A DNA stretch of 64,000 nucleotides from Rhabditophanes sp. KR3021. Lineage: Eukaryota > Nematoda > Chromadorea > Rhabditida > Alloionematidae. The stretch lies in assembly GCA_963281155.1 (NCBI GenBank), contig CAUJLY010000001.1, forward strand, positions 1,612,001 through 1,676,000, given 5' to 3'. Positions within the stretch are counted from its first letter, which is position 1. Every line of letters begins with the position of its first letter. Below are positions 54,032 to 64,000 of the stretch, piece by piece. The position numbers and the translations under genes are program-made. Under the pieces are notes generated by a model. That model was not told the DNA's origin. It ran no database searches and saw only the letters and a program-made list of their open reading frames with translations.

Positions 54032-55069
54032 ATGATGTTTAGAAGTTTAAACCATTTTGCAAAAATGTATGAAAGTTCACTATTCAATTATTTATTCAAT
54101 GGATTCAGATTTAATAAAAGTTTATTACTTGATCCCGAAATGAAAGAACCACGGCAAAAGAATGTTATTGAAGGCACACTATACATTTGCATAGGCTTGA
54201 CCTATACAATTCTTTATCTTCCCTTTTTCCTAGCTATGTTAGACAAAACGAACTTTAAGCTGCCGTGTTACATCATTCTTAGTAATTTAGCATTATGGGA
54301 TATTATTAATTTAATAGTATCAGGCATCTTGTCTGGTATATTTAGTGTCAATGGTTGGGATTATTGGATATATCCTACTCAGAGTATTTTAGTTTGTAGC
54401 ACAACTTATTTCGTTTGGATAGTTGTTTGTGGAGGTAATTTATTAAATAACTTTAAATGAAAACTTAATTTTATAGATTTGATTATTCTTGCTATTCAAA
54501 GATGTGTTCAAACGTTGTCAATTGATTTGACAGATGCATTATTTTATGGCAAGAGAGTGTGGATTTGGCTGACATTTCCAATTGTTGGAGCTACCTATGT
54601 GGTCATAATTGGACCGACTTTCACATATTCTTCTTCACTAAATGCATGTGTTCTAAGTCCGTTCTACGGCTATCCAAATAATTCCACAGTCAAATATACA
54701 AATATTTACCAAACTCTCATAGATTTCGGAAGTTCTGCCTCATTATTCTTAATCTATATCGTTTTCTTTCTTGTTTATTTTTCTAAAAAGACATTTGGAA
54801 TCAAATCAAAAACTAAAAACGATTCTCAAAGCCTAATTTTATTTCTCCAAACTGCAGCTATGTGTTCAATTGTAATATTAACAAATTTCGCTTTTATACT
54901 TGAAAATTATGTCACTTTCTCTAAACTAGGTGTGATAATTTTTCTAGTAGCAAATACGACTTTGAAGAATACCATTCGAAATTGGTTCGGACCATCTAAA
55001 GATAAAAAGATTACCATTAGTGTAAGTTCCACTAAGATATCTGTTATGAATGGACGAACGATAATTTGA
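54032..55069 (+). CDS. Srt chemoreceptor with a shortened helix 7
   Basis: Two exons, 54032..54434 and 54477..55069, give 331 residues; the 42 bp intron (GTAATT...TTATAG) interrupts helix 3 (VVCG then DLIILAIQRCVQTL). Srt features match the gene at 52,726, including LFYGKRVWIWLTFPIVGATY. At the C-terminus YVTFSKLG runs directly into VIIFLVANTTLKNTIRN: about 15 residues found in the relic at 7,806 and in other Srt genes (the AQ...H..P core of helix 7) are missing, in frame. The receptor may therefore be non-functional although the frame is open. Confidence 0.82.
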
Positions 55070-55092
55070 TAGATATAAAATGGCAAAAAGTA

Positions 55093-55165
55093 TGATCCCG
55101 GGCGGTCTCGATCCGCCGGCCTTCTGTGTGTTAGACAGATGTGATAACCACTACACCACGGGAGC
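55093..55165 (-). tRNA. tRNA-Val(AAC), variant copy
   Basis: Identical in sequence to the gene at 45,630-45,702, with the same T-loop change and acceptor mismatch, and sharing about 6-10 bases of flank on each side (AAAAAGTAT before, TTGTACT after). It heads a three-tRNA cluster. Confidence 0.85.
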
Positions 55166-55294
55166 TTGTACTGATATGAATGTCTCATATTCAAGTAAAT
55201 ATTTTTTTAATCCAGAAATCAAAATAAACAAAATAATTGTCTTAAAATAAATAATGATGTATTTATTCTTGTTATAAAGAAGGACAAAAAGTTA

Positions 55295-55366
55295 CTCCGC
55301 CTCGGGGAATCGAACCCCGGCCGCGTGAGTGAGAGTCACACATCCTAACCACTAGACCAAGGCGGA
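55295..55366 (-). tRNA. tRNA-Glu(CTC), second copy
   Basis: Same 72-base sequence as the gene at 32,051-32,122, with anticodon CTC and intact A and B boxes. Confidence 0.95.
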
Positions 55367-55547
55367 GATATTATTCAGATTTAATAAATTCGTTGTCATT
55401 TACTTCTGATAAATTCTCATTTTTTGAATATTTGTTGAAATTCATAACATTCAAATAAAACTTCCATAAGAAGATTTAAAAATATGGATTTTAATATCGT
55501 GATTCGTCGATTATTTAATAATAAAATGTTTTTAAATTCAAAAAGTT

Positions 55548-55621
55548 GGGCTCAACCGGCAGTCGAAACCGGGGCCTCTCGCACCCAAAGCGAGAATCAT
55601 AACCAACTAGACCATTGAGCC
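55548..55621 (-). tRNA. tRNA-Pro(TGG), second copy
   Basis: Same 74-base sequence as the gene at 32,294-32,367. The spacer to tRNA-Glu (181 bp) shares AGATTTAAAAATATG and TTTTAATAT with the first pair's spacer (171 bp), so the pair was duplicated as a block. Confidence 0.95.
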
Positions 55622-55654
55622 ATACCTTTGTGACATTCAATTTATTGCACTATT

Positions 55655-56643
55655 TCAAACTGCTCTTTGTAAAACTTTTGCTGAGTATAAGTGACGCATT
55701 GCAATCAGTGGGCAAATAAGATAATAAAAAATTGGCATGATTGAGACTGACTGGCTAATTAAAACAAATATTTCATAGGATGTTTGGATGCCTAGGAAAA
55801 ATATAAAAATTTCTGCCAACAAAATAGGCAGCCAGAGAAATATGAAAGGCAAAACAAGTGATACTCTCAGTTTATTCATCGCTCCTTTTATTCTATTTGA
55901 CAGGTCTGTATTACTGCCTCTAATTGACTTTTTGAGTTCCTTCGTTAAAGGAATGAATTTGTAGATTAGACAATAAACTGGAATTAATATGTGAATATAA
56001 ATTGAGTATGTGCAAAACAACAAGAGCTCAATGTTCAATTTTTGTTGATACAACAGAATTGTGATATTAGTATTATTTAATAAGTCTCTGAACCCATTTT
56101 TCTAAACAAATTATACTAATCAAAACTCACATGAATTTCACTTACGTCACCAAAATTATCCTTAATGCTTTGTTCATCAGACGGCATTGTCCAACTAACA
56201 CCAACCAAAAGAAGTGGAAATAATATATACAAAGGTGGAATGCATATTTTCTCTAATTTGGTAAAATAATACGGTGGTTTGTTTGTGCAATACAAATTGT
56301 ACCTGATGAAAAAAGTAAAGCCAACAATCCCGATGACGTTATTTGAACCAATTATTAGAAGAAAGAAGGATATATTGCATAAGGTCAAGCCATTAAGCAT
56401 ATGGCAAAAACCTGTACAAATTGAACCAAAGTAGGGATAAATTAAATTTATACTCAGCATCGGTCCAGTTAAGAAGCTCAAAATTCCATTATTCAAGCAT
56501 TCAATTAAAACACAGTAAATATAAACATCTTTTTTTCGAGGAGGTACAATACAAATAAAAGTAAATACAATTAAATTTAAGCCTGTCCCAAAAAAGCCTA
56601 GTCCAAACATTAATTGAGAAAATGAATTAAGATCTAGAAGCAT
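55655..56643 (-). CDS. Chemoreceptor of the local tandem array (copy 1)
   Basis: Two exons, complement(55655..56101, 56146..56643), give 314 residues; the 44 bp intron uses a GTAAGT donor and falls at the same place as in the paralogue at 58,106. Seven hydrophobic segments; loop FTKLEKICIPPLYILFPLLL before helix 4 and a basic loop LTKELKKSIRG, then KLRVSLVLPFIFLWLPILL into helix 6, a Pro-rich helix shared with its paralogues. The family is Str-superfamily-like but I cannot assign a class. It starts the minus-strand array 55.6-63.9 kb. Confidence 0.72.
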
Positions 56644-56816
56644 TGTAATGCAAAATAGTATAAATTACTTTTTCCGTGAGATGAACTTATGATACATGTT
56701 TTTGTCTTCTGGTATTTACACACAATTATTCACCTAACTAGATTTTGTTAAGCATATGTTGTTTTTAAGTTTCATGAATAAATTACTTTGCTTGTACAAT
56801 AATATTATGAAGTAAA

Positions 56817-57980
56817 TTAATGAATTGTGTTATTATTAGTTAATGGCGCAACTGCCTGAATTTGTAAAGTGTTAGATTTTGATGAGTCATAGATATAAAA
56901 TACCGAAACAAATGGTAAAATTGTTAAATAACAGAGTGGTATTAAAATCAAAGCTTGTGCCAGAGTTTTACAAATTTCGGTACTTAAACGTAATCTAAAG
57001 AATACAATAGCCATGGCAATCCCAAACGTTGGCAAAAGATTAATAATTCCGGAATCAATATTAGAGCTATGATCTTGCAATTTGAAGTCTGCAGTTTTTG
57101 GGCTGTTATTATTAGTGAAATCTTTTCAAATTTAATAATCCTTGCCTTAAGGGACGGTAAATATAAATGGGTAAAAGAATCCATGTATTAAATAGATATG
57201 CTACGAAAAGTAATGCATAAATATTTAAATTAGAGTCAAAAATTAATATGTCGACATTTGAATTATTAAAAACAATAGTTGATGTAAATAATTAAGTAAC
57301 TTACCGCTTGTTTTGAAGTATTTAGTAATTCATCGTTCATAGGCAACACATCGTAATAAAGCAGCAAAATAAGTGGATCTAAAATTCAAAAAATGAATAA
57401 GAATATCATTTGAAGTAAAGTCAAATGCCACTTAGATTCTTTCCTGCAGTGAGATTTTCTTAGAAGGATATCTTGGTACACCATCTCATGAAGGTATGTA
57501 TATAAGGGAGAAGAACATAAAGTGGGCACTCTGATCTAATAGAAAAGTACCGAGTGGTTGCTATTAGTATCCTTTTAATTAATTTAAATTGTTTGTGTAT
57601 CGTGTGTTATTTATCCCTTGTGTAATCGTCAATAAAATCGTAAATTTTGCTCTACAAAATACATTATGTATTATTGTAACAATCAAACCTAGAACAAATC
57701 CGTTTATGGAAATACCTAAAACAATAATCATTACTGTACAGGACGGTTTTCCTATACAGATGCACAACCTTTAATAGCAACTCCATTTAATAGAAATTGA
57801 AATTTCAAAATTTTTCCAGTTATAAGTCCAATGCACATTTCAATAAAACGGATATTCAAGCTTAAAATCATGATACCATCTTTTTATATGGGATGAAAAA
57901 GTGAACAAAGGGTATAAATAATAAATTAAATATCCAAAAGTTGAAATTGTTTCAAAATAGAAATCTTCTGTCATAGTCAT
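56817..57980 (-). pseudogene. Chemoreceptor pseudogene of the array (copy 2)
   Basis: The minus strand keeps most of a receptor in shuffled frames: MTMTEDFYFETISTFGYLIY at 57,980 (matching the conserved MVFTDD start of copy 3), helix 3 as ISINGFVLGLIVTIIHNVFC near 57,600-57,750, DVLPMNDELLNTSKQ near 57,300, then NNSNVDILIFDSNLNIY, LLPIYIYRPLRQGLLNLKR and LIPLCYLTILPFVSVFYIYD at the end. Several stops and frame changes divide them. Confidence 0.75.
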
Positions 57981-58105
57981 TTTATTAAAACCGATAAAAA
58001 ATGCATTTTTCAAAATTGAGAAGATTCCATTACTGGGTATTTAAAATTAATTAGTCAAAAAGCTTTTAAAAATATTACTATTAAGGTATAATTAATCGTA
58101 TGTTT

Positions 58106-59113
58106 TCATTTGATAATTGTCGTTTTATTTGTTGGTTTGTTGTGTATTTTTTTCTTTGATTTATATAAAAGAAAAATGGAGAAAAAAGGAGACATCATTG
58201 TGTATGATAATCCTGGAACAACAGCCATTTGAGATAAACTTTTGAAAGTCTGTTCTGAAAAGTTAACTTTAAACAAAATTGGCGGCATCAAACATATAAT
58301 AAATGGCAGCAGACCTAAAAGTAAAGGTGGAAAAATCATCACATAGATTTTCGAAATCGCCCTTTGAAGTTTTTCAGCTGTTTGTAACTGACTATTTTGT
58401 TTCAATTTTGATAATTTTCTATGCAAGGGTAAGTATTTTGTACTCAAAATATATGCCGGAGTTACAATAAATACTACTGAAATAAATATTATTAAACCAA
58501 AAAATATTGGTTCGGGCTTAGTGGTATAAATATTAATATTGAAATTTGAATTATTAAAAGGTTTCAAAATAGCCAATTCCTACAAATTATTTGGATTAAT
58601 TGTAAATTTTAAACTTACTGGACTATCTAATTTCCAAATTTCGTCATTTTTTACAGGCAATTGGTATGAAAATGATAGCCCCAAAATGGGAATAATAGTC
58701 CAAAATATAATCAAAATGAGCATCTCCCATAATTTGATATAATATTTCGGGAATCGTGTACAAAATACATTATTTGTAAAATAAATGGTAATGCCAATAC
58801 TAATGATAGCGTTACCCAAGGACGGTAAAACAGTCAAAGACAAAGCATTGCAAAACCAATTTCCAATTTTAATACAAGGTCCTCTAGAAGCCATACCAAA
58901 AAATGGAAACAAAAATTCGTTGCTACATATAAAACCGAAATTCAAGGCAATCCATAGTTCATTGAATTTGCCGAATAAAATTAAAGTTGTGAAGATGTCT
59001 TTTTGGTGAGGAATGCAAAAATAAATGAAAGGCCAAATTAAAATGTTTAGAATTAATGTCGTACATCCAAAGTAAGAAATTAACGTGTAATAAGTGTCGT
59101 CAGTAAACACCAT
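58106..59113 (-). CDS. Chemoreceptor of the local tandem array (copy 3)
   Basis: Two exons, complement(58106..58579, 58619..59113), give about 322 residues; the 39 bp intron is GTAAGT...TTGTAG. The start MVFTDDTYYTLISYFG is chosen because copies 2 and 4 begin alike; the frame extends 16 codons upstream. Marks shared with the array: PFFGMASRGPCIKIGNWFCN, NNVFCTRFPKYYIKLWE, PFNNSNFNINIY, KLQRAISKIYVMIFPPLLLG and KSLSQMA. It is the best-preserved member, an intact seven-helix receptor; class uncertain (Str-superfamily-like). Confidence 0.75.
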
Positions 59114-59161
59114 ATTATTCCAAATGAACAGAAGTAAAGTAAACTTGAATAAATTTTTCAA

Positions 59162-60226
59162 AAATGATTTATTAGGAAATTTCAGAACATCTGTCTCGAT
59201 ATAAAATAAAAAAAGTTACTAATCAACAACATTATTTATGAAAATATTATCACTGTTCCACCCCTTCGCCAGTGCCTCTTTTCATTCCATAAAGATGTTA
59301 CTGACATACTTTTTTAAAATAAATTGAATATGAAAGAAATGGGTGGCATATCGAATAGAATTTATGTATACTAACTGTTAGAATGACAGGTTGATATTTG
59401 ATGACCAGCACAGACTCAGACATCATTTAGATTGAGCAGTCATTTGCGCCTTTTAATCACTTTAACATCGTTTGCTCTTTTAGGTAAAGACTGTTAGGTT
59501 GTTGTAATCTAACATTAACAAAGAAACCTCAAAAGCTAAAGGAGAGTTTGTTGAGGTAATAATTAAATTATGTATCATATGTATCATTATTATTAGGTCT
59601 CTTATCATCTAAATAAAGTATTGTGACAGACCTGTGGCTTATTTATATCTTATCACTAACCCATTTGATTTTTTGTTAATATTTTTTGTAAAAATATATT
59701 TAAGATTCCATGACCACTCAAAAGAGAAAAATCAGCATCATAAGATTCAAATTGTCTTTTTGATTACTGGCATATAATTTTTTTCTGCTTTTTTACTTTG
59801 CATATTTGACATTCTGGATAAATAGATTTCCAGAATTCTCAAAAGCAGGAAAAGCCGACACTACCAAATAATTATTAGCTAAGCTATGGAATAAGTTTTA
59901 TTACAATATATATGTAATTTCACAAAAATAGAATGGATTTAATTTATTGTTATAAATAATTATGCTGTAGTTAGTATTACTGTAATTAAGCAATTATTGT
60001 TTTATTTAATTAAATAAGTAAAATCAGTGTTGCAAATGATCTGATCAAAAATAATCAGATGATTAACCATGATCATTTTTGATCATTTGCAACACAGCAT
60101 ATAAAATAAAAATTAAAAAAGAAATGTAAATTGCATTTATAAAATATATTCAAATGTGTCAATTGATGACATTACAATAACCTTTTTGTATTTATTTAAG
60201 AGCAATTGATCACGATTAATTATTAT
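59162..60226. other. Long spacer between receptor array and GNAT genes
   Basis: About 1 kb without a gene. It contains the inverted repeat at 60027-60095; otherwise AT-rich and featureless. Confidence 0.45.
60027..60095. repeat. Imperfect palindrome with perfect 15 bp arms
   Basis: GTGTTGCAAATGATC at 60027-60041 is the exact reverse complement of GATCATTTGCAACAC at 60081-60095. Inside, TGATCAAAAAT on the left and ATTTTTGATC on the right extend the pairing. The DNA or its RNA could form a hairpin of about 27 bp with a short loop. It could be a small foldback element. Confidence 0.8.
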
Positions 60227-60974
60227 TTAAAATATCTTATAACAACCACCAATTAATTCAGTTCCATTTTCACTTTTTTTGACTCCATGATCGGCAAAAT
60301 AAATTCTTGAACCAAGAGTAAAGCCAGCTTTGATGAAAGCATGCAAAGAATATTTATTTGTAGTTTCAACAATTGAAAATTTAATTTGAGGAATCTTTAA
60401 AATAATTAAAAATATATTTATAGTTTTTAAACTTACTTTTTCAACAATTAATGGTAAACCTTCAATCACCATTTTTCTACAAATTCCATTTCCTCCATGA
60501 CCATTCTCAACAGCTACCAATTCACATCTCAAAACAGCATTTGTTCCTTTGGCTTATATTTTTCCAGGCTATTTTTAGTTAGCATCAACATTTCAACCAT
60601 TTTTTGTTTATTTGCATCCTTATCAATCTCACCACTTTTATCTGCCTTTTCTTAATTAAGTGCACATAATGTGATAAATCTGTTACTAGACTAGTCATTA
60701 CGCACCCTACAACTTTACTACTGTCATTTTCATCAACACAAACCACTGAATAATCTTTGGCAAATGGTGAATTTAATAATTCATTAAACATCGGTATAAT
60801 TCCGTTACAACTCAAGTGTAATGAATTGACAATAGGTTCATTTTGAAGGAAATCTTTGTAAATTAATTTATTGATAGCTCCAGCATCTATAGGCTGTGAT
60901 AAACGAATTTTTATATTATTAATATAAGAAGAATATCTGGTAAAATTTACATTTAAAAGCCTAATGACGGCCAT
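60227..60974 (-). pseudogene. GNAT acetyltransferase, frameshifted copy
   Basis: A close relative of the gene at 61,317. Exon 1 from 60,974 has IRLSQPIDAGAINKLIYKDF and YSVVCVDENDSSKVVGCVM; a second frame gives ADKSGEIDKDANKQKMVEML and NSLEKYKPKEQ; a third gives AVLRCELVAVENGHGGNG (acetyl-CoA loop). After intron GTAAGT...TTAAAG, IPQIKFSIVETTNKYSLHAF runs to ELIGGCYKIF. Two one-base shifts, at the T runs near 60,647-60,650 and 60,548-60,550 (A runs in the gene), break it. Members of this family N-acetylate small amines. A dead gene or an assembly error. Confidence 0.75.
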
Positions 60975-61088
60975 GTCTGAAATAAACTAAACAAAGGTAT
61001 ATTCTTTTATTTTATACTATAAGTACATTTCTTAAATAAAACCAAAGCCAATTTATATTACAACTTCATTTAAAATACACGCAAAAAA

Positions 61089-61176
61089 TTATACTTTTAA
61101 AATACATTATCTTTGATGAGATGAAGTGTCAGTTATACTTTTAAAATAGATTAGCTTTGATGATATGAAGTGTCAG
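61089..61176. repeat. Two tandem copies of a 44 bp unit
   Basis: Units 61089-61132 and 61133-61176 both read TTATACTTTTAAAATA at the start, then a TTTGATGA core and a GATGAAGTGTCAG- or TATGAAGTGTCAG-type end, with three differences. They lie between the two GNAT genes. Confidence 0.85.
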
Positions 61177-61316
61177 TTACATTATTGTTTTTATTTGTCA
61201 AATTACGGCCAAAGTTTAAAATTATTTATTAAAATTCGTTAAATTATTTATAAGTTTTGAATGAATCATTTATTAATATATTCATCATTTTTGGTCATAG
61301 TACAAAAGTACACACG

Positions 61317-62083
61317 TTATTGTAGCTTCTTATAAATTCCACACACTTCGTCAGTTCCATTAACACTAGTAGCAATATCATAATCCTTGTATGGAATTTT
61401 TGAACCTACTTTAAATCCAGCTTTTTTGAAAGCACTTAAAGTGTAGCGATTTGTTGTTTCTCCAAAAGCAAATTGAAGTTTAGGTATCTAAAAAGTTAAA
61501 ATGAAAAAATCATTAAAAATAAATTTCATACCTTTTTCGCAATCAAAGCCACACCCTCAGAAGCCATTCTGTAACACAATCCATTTCCCCCGAATTCAGG
61601 AGGAACTGAAGCCATTTCACAACGAAGATACGTATGAATGTCATTTGGCATAAATTCACGTAACTCTTCCTTAGACTTTTCAACAAGTGCAACAAATTTA
61701 TTTCCAGCCGCATCTAGGCACATCTTTTTTCCTACAGTTTCCATTTCCGCAATATTATTAAATTGCTTGTACTCTCCTAGGTCTGAGTATAAAGAAACAA
61801 TCATGCAGGCAATAACTTCATCATCTTGATTGCAGCAAACAACTGTATGATCTTTGGAAAACTTTGATGTGAGTAGAGTATTGAAGAAATCCTTAAAATG
61901 AGATTTTTTCATTTGAAGGGCATTGGTCACTGGTTCGTTTTTGAGGAAATCTTGATGAATTAAGCTGTGAATTTTCTTTTCATCTTTAGCTTTGGATAAA
62001 CGAACGGAAATAGCCTCAGTTGAACTAAATTTAGTTAAAGTAACAGTGGTGGTGCGAATAGGTAAAAGCCTCGGTAGAAACAT
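61317..62083 (-). CDS. GNAT-family N-acetyltransferase
   Basis: Two exons, complement(61317..61487, 61532..62083), give 240 residues; the 44 bp intron is GTATGA...TTTTTAG. The N-terminal 28 residues are basic/hydrophobic and could target mitochondria. Then SVRLSKAKDEKKIHSLIHQDF, TVVCCNQDDEVIACMIVSL, and the acetyl-CoA pyrophosphate loop VPPEFGGNGLCYRMA (Gly-x-Gly-x-Gly/Ala pattern), ending FKKAGFKVGSKIPY. The layout is that of arylalkylamine-type N-acetyltransferases, which transfer acetyl from acetyl-CoA to small amines. The substrate is not known. A frameshifted paralogue follows 342 bp downstream on the same strand. Confidence 0.85.
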
Positions 62084-62899
62084 CTTGTAATCAGTTCAAA
62101 ATAGCCGTCAAGATATAATCTTATTTTTGTAATCATTCTTGTTACTTAAATACCATTCAGGAACAACTGATTATGATACCGGGAACTGACATATTATCCC
62201 CCTTAAATCATATGATACATATTTTTTAATTTCTTAAAGTTGTTAAGCACATAAAAGTAGCATTGCAAAAAATGTCGGGGCTTAAATTCAACAAATTATT
62301 AGTCATACAAAAAATAAGTAATGTCAAGTGGTATCATGTAAACTGTCCCTGTAAAAATTATAAATTGTCTTTATTTCGGAGATATTACTCATTAAATAAA
62401 TATATTTTTGATTGAAATTAATAATTATGATGAAATTAAACTTGGTGATCATTAAAAAACGTTTAAATTAAATGTTGTTTCAAAAATAAATTTAAATTGA
62501 GTGTAATTTCAAAAAATCAAATAACGCCCTGTTAATTAATGATAATAAGTTATATATCCAAAATATATGTTATCACTAAGCATATTTGCGTGAATTAATA
62601 GAATTGTTTGAATTTTGGAGTTGACAATGTAAAAATTTTGAAAAGATAACTTTAAACAGGTGTAAATGACTTAAAATATGTATTAATTATTTATGTGATA
62701 TAATTCTATAGCCGATTAAGCAGAAGGAATAGAACAACAGAGATAAGTGCAATGATTTTATTACATGTAGAAGAGCGAAAGTCGAGTCTGCCACATAAAA
62801 ATGTTGTGCAAACTCAAAAAATTATAGCAATATGTTATAACAACAACATATTTGTAACATATAAGAGCTCGCCATTTTAATATCAGAATCTGTCTGATT
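62084..62899. other. Intergenic stretch, nothing recognised
   Basis: AT-rich spacer between the GNAT gene and the last receptor. No gene, RNA or clear repeat. Confidence 0.45.
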
Positions 62900-63908
62900 T
62901 TATTTTCGAATATTAATTACTTTATTTACAGGTATTATTATAATTGGTTTTGATTCATATACCAAATAAATAGATAAAATTGGTGAAAATACAAAATAAA
63001 ATAATGCGGGGAAAATTGCCATTTGTGATAAACTTTTGTACCCTTCTCTTGAAAAAGGAATTTTAAATAAAACTACAGAAAGACAGCAAAAGACGAATGG
63101 TGTCAAAGCTATAATAATTGGTGGAATTATCATTACATGAATTTTCATAACTGCTCTTTGAAGTTTTTTCGTCGTTTCAAATTGGCATTTTTTCTTCAAC
63201 TCTTTCAATTCTTGAGCTAGTGGATAATATCTCCATACTATAAAATATACAGGATTTATAATAAATGCTCCACAGAAATATAAAACCATAGAAACAAAAA
63301 AAGGATTCACTCGAGTATCATAAATAACTATTTCGTAATTTGAATTATTGTAAGATTGCAAAACATCCAGATCCTATTAAACTTTATATTAAGATATTAT
63401 TCTAAAACGTACTTTTGGAAACAATTTTAAAATTTCATCGTTATTTAAATGCATTTTGTATGAAAAGCAAACTAAGCCGATTGGAAGAATAACCCAAAAT
63501 AATATAAGAACAAATATTTCATATGTGTTCAGATAATATTTCGATTTTTTTTTACAAAATATATTATTAAAAATAATAATAATTAATCCTGAACAAAGAA
63601 CAATATTTCCTATCAAAGTTATAACCAAAATAGTTAAGATGTTGCATAGCCATCCCTCCAAACGAATACAAAATCCTTTAGCTGCCATTCCAAAGAAAGG
63701 ATACAATATTTGCACATTGAGAATATTCCCACTTATTACTGTAACACACGTTTCGTTAAATTTAATAGCAAGAATGAAGAAGGTAAAGATATCTTTTTTT
63801 GTGTGAAACAAAGAAATGGATAATAAGACAAAGCAGAATACTTATAGTTAAATTCATATAGCCAAAATATGAAATCAAATTCAAAAAAGTATCTTCACTG
63901 AACACCAT
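62900..63908 (-). pseudogene. Chemoreceptor of the array (copy 4), two one-base shifts
   Basis: The start MVFSEDTFLNLISYFGYMN (63,908) matches copy 3. Reading shifts at the run of seven Ts at 63,795-63,801 (As in the gene): SHKK then DIFTFFILAIKF continues in another frame. Helices 2-4 follow with PFFGMAAKGFCIRLEGWLCN and NNIFCKKKSKYYLN. The intron 63375..63413 (GTACGT...TTAATAG) is in the same place as in copy 3, but the downstream frame (QSYNNSNYEIVIYD to VNKVINIRK) is offset by one at the A5 run 63,360-63,364. Removing one base from each run would restore a receptor of about 325 residues. A recent pseudogene or assembly indels. Confidence 0.75.
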
Positions 63909-64000
63909 TTTTTTATTAAATGAACACAAATGCACAACTTCAAACATATGTTTATGTACACAATTTCAGATACTGTGTCTAGCAGATGTGGGACAAGCAA

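Noticed and set aside
56102..56130. A 29 bp intron using the GTGAGT donor in receptor copy 1
   Set aside because: Too short; the GTAAGT donor 15 bases upstream gives a 44 bp intron in the position shared with the paralogue.
61089..61176. The 44 bp tandem units as a CRISPR-like array
   Set aside because: Only two adjacent copies without spacers, in a nematode nuclear context.
1..64000. Spliced-leader RNA, 5S rRNA or other ncRNA genes
   Set aside because: I scanned for SL1-like and 5S-like sequence and saw none; only tRNAs are supported.

Overview
The window looks like AT-rich nuclear DNA of a nematode. The evidence is the gene content: serpentine chemoreceptors of the Srt, Sra/Sre-like, Srg/Srv-like and Str-like kinds, ShK-domain secreted proteins, a ground-like (hedgehog-related) protein, T20D4.11-like secreted proteins, CHK kinase-like and GT92 (DUF23) enzymes, two divergent nuclear hormone receptors and a small STAR/KH protein. 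Introns are very short (about 36-60 bp) with GT...AG ends and weak 3' splice sites, and many genes have none. Gene models below were built by joining reading frames across introns by eye; no search was run.

Layout. 1-0.4 kb holds the 3' end of a Na+/K+-ATPase alpha subunit. 0.9-7.7 kb is a mixed block: IgGFc-binding-like secreted protein, CHK kinase-like gene, a small acidic protein, a ground-like protein, an MFS transporter and a broken secreted protein. 7.8-16.3 kb holds a dead Srt receptor, a Str-like receptor, a nuclear receptor, an unknown frameshifted gene and a Sra/Sre-like receptor. 17-26 kb mixes secreted proteins (ShK, T20D4.11-like), a GT92 enzyme and an LRR-like orphan with three clear pseudogenes (serine/threonine dehydratase, T20D4.11-like, chemoreceptor). 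26.5-32.4 kb has Srt and Srg/Srv-like receptors, a STAR/KH gene, a duplicated 170 bp repeat and tRNA-Glu/tRNA-Pro.

The most striking gene occupies 33,972-41,963: five exons encode a secreted protein of about 2,327 residues made of 16 diverged copies of a roughly 145-residue module that I do not recognise, plus one acidic Ser-Gly linker typical of chondroitin attachment sites. Its 876 bp fourth intron looks like an insertion: it carries an antisense gene relic, and a near-identical 17 bp sequence spans both splice junctions.

42-55 kb holds a 67-residue membrane microprotein, a helical secreted protein, a second nuclear receptor with a missing zinc ligand, an EB/ShK secreted protein, two large intronless orphan genes and two Srt receptors. 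55-64 kb has a tRNA-Val/Glu/Pro cluster that duplicates tRNA blocks seen earlier, a decaying tandem array of four related chemoreceptors, and two adjacent GNAT acetyltransferase genes.

The genes do not form one pathway; most belong to fast-evolving environmental-sensing, secreted and detoxification-type families. Several genes are broken only by one-base offsets in homopolymers, so either many genes here are recently dead or the assembly carries residual indels.
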